From positions 1 through 18,358 of the forward strand of contig JANPCX010000006.1 of the NCBI GenBank assembly GCA_031431125.1: a DNA stretch of 18,358 bases. The letters are read 5' to 3'. A model generated the notes under the pieces. The model did not search any database and had not been told where the DNA came from. It saw nothing but the letters and a program-made list of their open reading frames with translations. Origin of the DNA: JANPCX01 sp031431125 (GTDB taxonomy: Bacteria; Pseudomonadota; Gammaproteobacteria; Burkholderiales; Burkholderiaceae_C). The first letter of the stretch is position 1, and every line of letters starts with the position of its first letter. Below, piece by piece: positions 1 to 8,643 of this stretch. The position numbers were made by a program, and so were the translations under genes.

Positions 1-141
1 GAGATGGTGATGCCAGGCGACAACGTCAGCATCACGGTCAAGTTGATCAACCCGATCGCGATGGAAGAAGGCCTGCGCTTCGCCATTCGTGAAGGCGGCC
101 GCACCGTTGGTGCGGGTGTCGTGGCCAAGATCATCGAATAA
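1..141 (+). CDS. tuf: Elongation factor Tu, C-terminal end (partial, 5' end outside window)
   Basis: The first 46 codons of the window, in frame 1 and ending in TAA at 139-141, encode the end of EF-Tu domain 3: [18 protein letters not shown], then the family's terminal [16 protein letters not shown]-Tu carries aminoacyl-tRNA to the ribosomal A site as a GTP complex. Against the usual length of about 396 residues, roughly residues 351-396 are present. This copy sits upstream of tRNA-Trp, secE and nusG, the usual place of one of the two tuf genes of beta- and gammaproteobacteria. The other copy starts at 17400. The two fragments do not overlap in protein coordinates, so their identity cannot be compared here. 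The call is secure. Whether to name it tufA or tufB is arbitrary. Confidence 0.97.
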
Positions 142-270
142 TTTTTCTGATTGATTCCTGGTGCCTGTGGCGCCGGGGATGGTTTGTTCGGACCCAAGCG
201 CTGGCTCTCAAAAGGAGTCGGCGCTTTGAAGTCTCAAAGTTTGAAGTTTTGATGTCAGGTTTGAATCGTT
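142..270 (+). other. tuf–tRNA-Trp spacer with two strong hairpins
   Basis: This is a non-coding spacer. Hairpin A has arms 157-165 and 169-177 (9 bp, two G·U pairs, 3-nt loop). Hairpin B has arms 196-207 and 215-226 (12 bp, two G·U pairs, 7-nt loop). A competing 6-bp hairpin pairs 224-229 with 234-239 and would disrupt the base of hairpin B. Neither A nor B is followed by a good U tract, so both look more like processing or 3'-end-protecting structures than full terminators. The stretch 225-270 is rich in TTTGAA-like words. I see no convincing -35/-10 pair for the tRNA, so it is probably cotranscribed with tuf. Confidence 0.5.
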
Positions 271-346
271 AGGGGCGTAGCTCAATTGGCAGAGCGCTGG
301 TCTCCAAATCCAGAGGTTGGGGGTTCGATGCCCTCCGCCCCTGCCA
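271..346 (+). tRNA. trnW: tRNA-Trp (anticodon CCA)
   Basis: A complete 76-nt cloverleaf can be drawn. The acceptor stem pairs 271-277 with 336-342, followed by discriminator G343 and an encoded CCA (344-346). The D stem is 280-283/292-295. The anticodon stem is 297-301/309-313 with loop 302-308 and anticodon CCA at 304-306, which reads UGG (Trp). The T stem is 319-323/331-335 with loop starting TTCGA. Two departures are visible: U31·U39 is a mismatch closing the anticodon loop (301 against 309), and loop position 60 is G where a pyrimidine is usual. Otherwise the sequence closely follows bacterial tRNA-Trp. Its place between tuf and secE is the standard one in this group. Confidence 0.97.
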
Positions 347-372
347 GGCCTTCATGTGACATTGAGGGCTGG
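344..372 (+). other. Hairpin overlapping the tRNA-Trp CCA end
   Basis: Arms CCAG (344-347) and CCTTCA (349-354) pair with TGAGGG (363-368) and CTGG (369-372). G348 is bulged, the loop is 8 nt and there is one G·U pair. The 5' arm includes the tRNA's own CCA. There is no U tract, so it is not a terminator. It may position 3' trailer cleavage or be fortuitous. The rest of the tRNA–secE spacer (373-546) has one further 6-bp pairing, 473-478 with 504-509, and no recognisable promoter. Confidence 0.4.
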
Positions 373-546
373 CTGCTAACGGGTCAAAGCTATCGACAGC
401 AACAGTCCGCCCGGCACTGAAGTGCTTGCGAGCTGAGCTGCAGATGAGACAGGTCTGACTCGATGATGAGGCTGCACGACGATAGGTTTTGCTTCGGAGT
501 GGCCGTGCAAAAGGCTGCTCTCTCGGTCAGTTGAAATAGAGAACAC

Positions 547-930
547 ATGTCCAACACTTCTGTTGAAACCGTTTCCACAGGCGCTGACAAGGCCAAGCTG
601 GTGGCCAGCGCGGTACTGCTCGCTGCCGCTGTGGCGGCGTTTTATGTCTTGGGCAAACAAGACCTGTGGTTGCGGGTGTTCGCCTTGCTCGGTTTATTGG
701 CGGTGGCTGCTGCTGTTTTTTTTGTTTCAGAGCCCGGCAAACAGCTGATTGCTTATGGCCGAGACTCGGCGCGGGAAGTTCGTAAGGTCGTCTGGCCCAC
801 GCGCAAAGAGGCTGGGCAAATGACGCTTTATGTCTTTGCTTTCGTTTTTGTGATGGCTTTGTTTTTGTGGGTGACGGATAAAACCGTGGAATGGGTGCTT
901 TACGACCTGGTGTTGGGTTGGAAGCGTTGA
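547..930 (+). CDS. secE: Preprotein translocase subunit SecE
   Basis: 127 residues, the same length as E. coli SecE. It clamps the two halves of SecY in the SecYEG inner-membrane protein-conducting channel. Three hydrophobic segments are visible at about residues 18-36, 42-60 and 93-110, as in the three-helix proteobacterial form. Between the second and third lies the conserved cytosolic amphipathic segment with REVRKVVWPTRKE (76-88), the family hallmark. The ATG at 547 is preceded by AGAGAA (538-543), a modest ribosome binding site. Ten bases separate it from nusG. The secE-nusG pair is nearly universal in bacteria, which supports both calls. Confidence 0.97.
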   Translation: MSNTSVETVSTGADKAKLVASAVLLAAAVAAFYVLGKQDLWLRVFALLGLLAVAAAVFFVSEPGKQLIAYGRDSAREVRKVVWPTRKEAGQMTLYVFAFVFVMALFLWVTDKTVEWVLYDLVLGWKR

Positions 931-940
931 GGACCAAGAC

Positions 941-1564
941 ATGAGCGATCAAAACCTGTTGCCTGAAGCCGCACCCGCGGACACACCCGAGGTCACAACT
1001 GTGACGACGGCAGCCTCTGTGGCGCCTGTTACCAACAAACGTTGGTATGTGGTTCATGCCTATTCGGGCATGGAAAAGGCTGTCGAGCGCAATTTGCGTG
1101 AGCGCATTGACCGCTCTGGCATGCAAGAAAAATTCGGTCGCATCTTGGTGCCGATGGAAGAGGTGGTTGAGCTCAAGAACGGCAAGAAGTCCGTGACCGA
1201 GAGACGTTTCTTCCCCGGTTATGTACTCGTCGAAATGGAAATGGCCGACGACTCTTGGCATTTGGTGAAACACACCAACAAGGTCACCGGTTTTGTGGGC
1301 GGTGCCAAAAATCGCCCCGCTCCGATCTCGGAAGCCGAGGTCATGAAGATCGTCAGCCAAATGCAAGAGGGCATTGAAAAGCCTCGGCCCAAGGTGGAGT
1401 GGTCTGTGGGCGAGTTGGTTCGCGTCAAAGAAGGCCCCTTCACCGACTTCAATGGCGCTGTGGAAGACGTCAACTACGACAAATCCAAGGTCCGCGTGTC
1501 GGTCACGATTTTTGGTCGTGCAACGCCGGTGGAGTTGGATTTCGGGCAGGTAGAGAAGGTCTGA
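941..1564 (+). CDS. nusG: Transcription termination/antitermination factor NusG
   Basis: 207 residues. NusG binds the RNA polymerase clamp through its NGN domain, and Rho or ribosomal protein S10 through its KOW domain, coupling elongation to termination and translation. Residues 1-32 are an Ala/Thr/Pro-rich, likely disordered extension absent from E. coli NusG. The NGN domain starts at KRWYVVHAYSGMEKAVE (33 onward) and includes RRFFPGYVLVEMEM. The KOW domain occupies about 156-207, with VRVKEGPFTDFNG and the closing IFGRATPVELDF motif. The start at 941 is supported by GAGGA at 929-933, which overlaps the secE stop. No nearer start lies at the NGN boundary. A hairpin (1558-1582) spans the stop codon. 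Confidence 0.98.
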   Translation: MSDQNLLPEAAPADTPEVTTVTTAASVAPVTNKRWYVVHAYSGMEKAVERNLRERIDRSGMQEKFGRILVPMEEVVELKNGKKSVTERRFFPGYVLVEMEMADDSWHLVKHTNKVTGFVGGAKNRPAPISEAEVMKIVSQMQEGIEKPRPKVEWSVGELVRVKEGPFTDFNGAVEDVNYDKSKVRVSVTIFGRATPVELDFGQVEKV

Positions 1565-1728
1565 CGGTGAAATCGTCTGACCTTTCGCCAAGTGCCCAAA
1601 GGGCCCGCAGGCAAAAGGTTTAAAGAGCCGGTGCGTGCTCTTGCGGGCGTCAAAGTCTGCAAACAACGCATCCGTAACTGCCGATGACGAGATATCGGCA
1701 AGAGGAGCCCAAGTAACCAATCTTGGGC
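1558..1728 (+). promoter_or_regulatory. Structured nusG–rplK spacer (candidate rplK leader)
   Basis: Four helices follow one another in the spacer. (1) 1558-1566 pairs with 1574-1582, one U·U mismatch, spanning the nusG stop. (2) 1603-1609 pairs with 1642-1648 and encloses a 6-bp hairpin 1623-1628/1637-1642; the two compete for T1642. (3) 1679-1685 pairs perfectly with 1694-1700, with GATGA at 1684-1688 across the stem-loop junction. (4) 1707-1713 pairs perfectly with 1722-1728. In E. coli the mRNA target for L1 autoregulation lies ahead of rplK, so a beta-proteobacterial equivalent would be expected here. I cannot match a known L1-site consensus. No convincing sigma-70 promoter is seen between nusG and rplK. 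Confidence 0.5.
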
Positions 1729-1788
1729 GTTTGAACTCAAGGATCGCACAACGCGCAAGCGTCGCGGTTCGATTTAGAGAAGTGAAAC

Positions 1789-2220
1789 ATGGCAAAGAAA
1801 ATCGTCGGCTTTATCAAGCTGCAAGTACCGGCCGGTAAGGCCAACCCCTCGCCCCCGATTGGCCCGGCCCTGGGTCAGCGCGGCCTCAACATCATGGAGT
1901 TCTGCAAGGCATTCAATGCCCAGACCCAAGGTGTGGAACCTGGCCTGATGCTGCCGGTGGTGATTACCGCCTTCGCGGACAAATCCTTCACCTTCATTCT
2001 GAAGACACCACCAGCCACTGTGCTGATCAAGAAGGCGATCAAGTTGGACAAGGGGTCGCCCCGCGCCAACTCGCAAAAGGTGGGCAAACTCACCCGCGCC
2101 CAGATTGAAGAAATCGCCAACATCAAGTTGAAAGACCTGACCGCGGCCAACCTGGATGCAGCCGTTCGCACGATTGCAGGTTCTGCCCGTTCGATGGGTG
2201 TGACGGTGGAAGGAGTCTGA
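1789..2220 (+). CDS. rplK: 50S ribosomal protein L11
   Basis: 143 residues, a full-length L11. It binds 23S rRNA helices 43-44 in the GTPase-associated centre and is needed for RelA-dependent ppGpp synthesis. The N-terminal domain shows the hallmark KLQVPAGKANPSPPIGPAL (about residues 9-27), the proline-rich face targeted by thiostrepton-class antibiotics. The rRNA-binding C-terminal domain ends with RTIAGSARSMGVTVEGV. The start ATG at 1789 follows AGAGA at 1776-1780. Only one base separates its stop from rplA, so L11 and L1 are probably translationally coupled. Confidence 0.99.
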   Translation: MAKKIVGFIKLQVPAGKANPSPPIGPALGQRGLNIMEFCKAFNAQTQGVEPGLMLPVVITAFADKSFTFILKTPPATVLIKKAIKLDKGSPRANSQKVGKLTRAQIEEIANIKLKDLTAANLDAAVRTIAGSARSMGVTVEGV

Positions 2221-2221
2221 G

Positions 2222-2929
2222 ATGACCAAGCTCACGAAAAAACAAAAAACGCTGGTTGGCAAGGTCGACAGCCTCAAGCTCTATCCAATTGACAACGCCT
2301 TGGCCATCGTCAAGGAATGCGCCACGGCCAAGTTCGACGAGTCCATCGACGTGGCAGTGCAACTCGGCATTGATGCCAAAAAATCTGACCAAGTGGTGCG
2401 CGGCGCTGTTGTGCTGCCCAACGGCACCGGCAAAACCAAACGCGTGGCGGTGTTCGCGCAAGGTGCCAAGGCTGAAGAAGCCAAGGCCGCTGGTGCCGAC
2501 ATCGTTGGCATGGAAGACCTGGCCGAACAAATCAAGGCCGGCAACATGAACTTCGACGTCGTCATTGCTTCGCCCGACACGATGCGTATCGTGGGTACCT
2601 TGGGTCAAATCTTGGGTCCACGTGGTTTGATGCCCAACCCCAAGGTCGGAACCGTGACGCCGGATGTGGCCCAAGCAGTTCGTAACGCCAAAGCCGGTCA
2701 AGTGCAGTTTCGTGTCGACAAAGCCGGCATCGTGCACAGCACGATTGGTCGTCGCTCGTTCGACTCCGACAAGCTGGTGGGCAATTTGCGCGCATTGATT
2801 GAAGCCTTGAACAAAGCCAAACCAGCCACGAGCAAGGGTGTTTACCTGCGCAAAGTGGCGGTGTCCTCGACCATGGGTGTGGGTGCCCGGGTTGAAGTGG
2901 CCTCGATCAACGCACAGGCGCAGAGTTAA
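2222..2929 (+). CDS. rplA: 50S ribosomal protein L1
   Basis: 235 residues, the usual bacterial L1 length. L1 forms the mobile L1 stalk that guides deacylated tRNA out of the E site, and in many bacteria represses translation of its own operon by binding the rplK leader. Conserved blocks include VVLPNGTGKTKRVAVFAQG and the signature IVGTLGQILGPRGLMPNPK, with VGTVTPDVAQAVRNAKAG following. The ribosome binding site GGAAGGAG (2208-2215) lies inside the end of rplK, and the start codon is one base past the rplK stop. A 260-bp spacer with the L10 leader follows. Confidence 0.99.
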   Translation: MTKLTKKQKTLVGKVDSLKLYPIDNALAIVKECATAKFDESIDVAVQLGIDAKKSDQVVRGAVVLPNGTGKTKRVAVFAQGAKAEEAKAAGADIVGMEDLAEQIKAGNMNFDVVIASPDTMRIVGTLGQILGPRGLMPNPKVGTVTPDVAQAVRNAKAGQVQFRVDKAGIVHSTIGRRSFDSDKLVGNLRALIEALNKAKPATSKGVYLRKVAVSSTMGVGARVEVASINAQAQS

Positions 2930-2941
2930 CGAAATTGAGGG

Positions 2942-2962
2942 CTGGCGCGTGTCTGGCGCCAG
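2942..2962 (+). other. Hairpin just after rplA
   Basis: A perfect 7-bp GC-rich stem pairs 2942-2948 with 2956-2962 (7-nt loop), 12 bases past the rplA stop. It is not followed by a U tract, so full termination is unlikely. It may protect or process the rplKA mRNA end, or form the base of the L10 leader domain. Confidence 0.45.
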
Positions 2963-2970
2963 TCTGAAGA

Positions 2971-3060
2971 GTTTGGTGGACTGCAGGTTGAAAAACCCGC
3001 AGGTCATCCAAGACCGCAGGTGTGACCGAAAGGTTGCTTAATCGAGAGTCAGGTGCAAAC
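2971..3060 (+). promoter_or_regulatory. L10 leader (rplJL mRNA autoregulatory element)
   Basis: In beta- and gammaproteobacteria the L10(L12) complex binds its own mRNA leader upstream of rplJ. The core here, AAGACCGCAGGTGT at 3010-3023 followed after a small hairpin by CTTAATC at 3037-3043, matches what I recall of the E. coli rplJ leader, including the short variable stem between the two blocks (3024-3027/3032-3035, GAAA loop). A longer stem precedes it: 2973-2976 pairs with 3008-3011, 2979-2981 with 3003-3005, 2982-2984 with 2999-3001, and 2986-2989 with 2994-2997, capped by GAAA. Internal bulges are compatible with the kink-turn reported for this RNA. Recognition is from memory of the motif, not from a covariance search. 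Confidence 0.75.
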
Positions 3061-3096
3061 CGAACTCGAAGCCCGCGCAGATGGCGATCCCACTGA

Positions 3097-3170
3097 CCAA
3101 GGAATACGAGGTTCCTGGAAAGAGGTCGCTGATTCGTGGTGTGTTCTGAGGCTTCTGTGCCGACGAACAC
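3097..3170 (+). other. Two hairpins between the L10 leader and the rplJ start
   Basis: Hairpin 1 pairs 3100-3104 with 3112-3116, extended by 3097-3098/3117-3118 across a bulged A. Hairpin 2 pairs GTGTTC (3141-3146) with GAACAC (3165-3170), ending 7 bases ahead of the rplJ ribosome binding site at 3178. The second is close enough to influence initiation at the TTG start. Significance is uncertain. Confidence 0.35.
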
Positions 3171-3189
3171 GTGATGTGAGGAGTAGACC

Positions 3190-3717
3190 TTGAGTCTCAA
3201 CCGCAACGAGAAAGCAGCCGTAGTGACGGATGTGGCAGCCCAAGTGGCTCGCTCGCAAACGCTCGCGCTGGCCGAATACCGTGGCCTCACCGTGGCTCAC
3301 TTGGACGCGCTGCGCAAGCAGGCGCGCGACAAAGGTGTGTACCTTCATGTTTTGAAGAACACCCTGGCTCGCCGCGCTGTCGCTGGCACGCCGTTCGAAG
3401 TAGCCGCTGAGAGCATGGTCGGTCCGCTGATCTATGGTTTTTCAGAAGACGCTATTGCCGCGGCAAAGGTCATTTATGACTTCGCCAAGAGCAATGACAA
3501 ATTGGTCGTCAAGGGCGGCGCCTTTGGTGGCAAGGCACTCAATGCTGAGGGCGTCAAAGCCCTGGCATCGGTGCCAAGCCGCGAAGTACTGCTGACCCAA
3601 GTCGCTGGTTTGTTGCAGTCGCCCATCTCGCGTTTTGCACGCGTCATTGGTGCGGTTGCTGCTGCGAAAGCCGGTCCCGCAGTCGAGGCCCCAGCGGCCG
3701 AAGCTGCTGCCGCCTGA
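3190..3717 (+). CDS. rplJ: 50S ribosomal protein L10
   Basis: 175 residues from a TTG start. L10 anchors the L12 dimers to the ribosome at the base of the stalk and is the autorepressor of rplJL. The start LSLNRNEKAAVVTDVAAQ aligns with E. coli MALNLQDKQAIVAEV, and GAGGAG at 3178-3183 is 6 bases upstream of TTG. No in-frame ATG lies near the conserved N-terminus, so the rare start codon is well supported and may help keep L10 below L12. Residues 1-130 form the rRNA-binding domain, with LDALRKQARDKGVYLHVLKNTLARRA. The helix ending in LLQSPISRFARVIGAVAAAK is the L12-binding spine, followed by an Ala-rich tail. Confidence 0.98.
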   Translation: MSLNRNEKAAVVTDVAAQVARSQTLALAEYRGLTVAHLDALRKQARDKGVYLHVLKNTLARRAVAGTPFEVAAESMVGPLIYGFSEDAIAAAKVIYDFAKSNDKLVVKGGAFGGKALNAEGVKALASVPSREVLLTQVAGLLQSPISRFARVIGAVAAAKAGPAVEAPAAEAAAA

Positions 3718-3768
3718 GCCCGCGACGCGTTTTCAACCCTTTCACTTATCTCTATTTAAGGATTCCAA

Positions 3769-4146
3769 ATGGCATTCGATAAAGACGCATTTTTGTCTTC
3801 CCTGGACACCATGTCCGTTCTTGAACTCAACGACCTGGTCAAGGCCATCGAAGAGAAATTCGGCGTGTCCGCCGCCGCGGTGGCAGCCCCTTCGGGTGGT
3901 GGTGCCGGTGGTGCAGCTGCTGTCGCTGAAGAGCAAACCGAGTTCAACGTGATGTTGCTCGAAGCTGGCGCCAACAAGGTATCGGTCATCAAGGCCGTGC
4001 GCGAACTGACGGGCCTGGGCCTGAAAGAAGCCAAGGACTTGGTCGACGGCGCTCCCAAGGCTGTCAAAGAAGCTGTTGCCAAGGCCGACGCCGAAGCTGC
4101 AGTCAAGAAATTGGTCGAGGCTGGTGCCAAGGCCGAACTCAAGTAA
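3769..4146 (+). CDS. rplL: 50S ribosomal protein L7/L12
   Basis: 125 residues. It is the multicopy stalk protein that recruits and activates translational GTPases. The N-terminal dimerisation domain (about 1-33, with LDTMSVLELNDLVKAIEEKFGV) is followed by an Ala/Gly-rich flexible hinge (about 35-53). The globular C-terminal domain (about 57-125) includes ANKVSVIKAVRELTGLGLKE and the conserved KDLVDGAPK. The acidic, Ala-rich composition fits the family. AAGGA just upstream gives the ribosome binding site. An attenuator-like terminator follows 14 bases after the stop, so rplL is transcribed in excess of rpoBC. Confidence 0.99.
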   Translation: MAFDKDAFLSSLDTMSVLELNDLVKAIEEKFGVSAAAVAAPSGGGAGGAAAVAEEQTEFNVMLLEAGANKVSVIKAVRELTGLGLKEAKDLVDGAPKAVKEAVAKADAEAAVKKLVEAGAKAELK

Positions 4147-4160
4147 GCATTGTTTTGAGC

Positions 4161-4193
4161 AAGGGCTGGGTGCTTTGGGGCACCCAGCCTTTT
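4161..4193 (+). terminator. rplL–rpoB intrinsic terminator/attenuator
   Basis: A perfect 10-bp stem pairs 4164-4173 with 4180-4189 (loop 4174-4179) and is followed directly by TTTT (4190-4193). AAG before the stem can extend the pairing into the T tract. Because rpoBC lies downstream with no evident promoter, it must be only partly efficient. A partial terminator in this spacer is known in E. coli. A weaker stem at 4207-4211/4219-4223 follows, with a T run in its loop. Confidence 0.85.
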
Positions 4194-4241
4194 GTACTTT
4201 GTTCGGGGCCGGTTTTTTCGGCCTTCGCAACATGTTGGACC

Positions 4242-4286
4242 CACTTGAAAAGCAAGTTTCGTTTCGACGAAAGGGTTTTTCAAGTG
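4242..4286 (+). promoter_or_regulatory. Long UUCG-capped hairpin, candidate RNase III processing site
   Basis: A perfect 10-bp outer stem pairs 4242-4251 with 4277-4286. After a 5x4 internal loop, a perfect 6-bp inner stem pairs 4257-4262 with 4267-4272 and is closed by a TTCG tetraloop (4263-4266). E. coli has an RNase III cleavage site in its rplL-rpoB spacer. This double-stranded element occupies the comparable place, so processing is a reasonable inference. It was not shown by homology. Confidence 0.6.
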
Positions 4287-4295
4287 AGTTTTGAA

Positions 4296-4469
4296 GCTCT
4301 CTGAACCGACTGCAGAGAGCGAGTTTGGTCGGACTGTGGTGCAAGGCCACGGTTGTCCGCCAGCGATTGGTAGTGGCCAATCACCAAACTTGAGAAGCCG
4401 ACCTTTTGGAGTTGTCCGAAGGGTAGAGGCAGACAGTCGCCGACGAATGCGTCCCCTAGGCCAGGGGAC
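4296..4469 (+). promoter_or_regulatory. Structured rpoB 5' leader with a three-way junction
   Basis: This is the rest of the 352-bp rplL–rpoB spacer. Helix a pairs 4296-4303 with 4313-4320 (8 bp). A three-way junction follows one base later. Its P1 is 4322-4329/4383-4390 (8 bp). P2 is 4330-4334/4355-4359, continued by 4336-4339/4347-4350. P3 is 4365-4370/4377-4382 with loop TAGTGG. The only unpaired junction strand is 4360-4364. Helix b pairs 4401-4410 with 4415-4424 (10 bp, two G·U). Helix c pairs 4451-4457 with 4463-4469 (7 bp), 29 bases before the rpoB ATG. No promoter or credible small protein is seen. Function is unknown; attenuation, processing or autoregulation of rpoBC are plausible. 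Confidence 0.6.
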
Positions 4470-4498
4470 ATGTTCTGAGATGGAGTGAGAAATCACCT

Positions 4499-8626
<4,128 letters not shown>

Positions 8627-8643
8627 TTAAAGGACCAAAGAAC

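Noticed and set aside
527..1795. 422-codon antisense frame over secE-nusG
   Set aside because: It is entirely opposite well-supported genes, has low-complexity basic sequence and no ribosome binding site, so it is a shadow.
1635..1838. Small plus-strand gene between nusG and rplK
   Set aside because: The 67-codon frame overlaps the rplK start in another frame, has a weak start and covers the leader hairpins.
4291..4488. 65-codon frame inside the rpoB leader, ending 10 bases before rpoB
   Set aside because: It has only a TTG start without a clear ribosome binding site, and its sequence follows the arms of the RNA helices. A leader peptide cannot be excluded but has no support.
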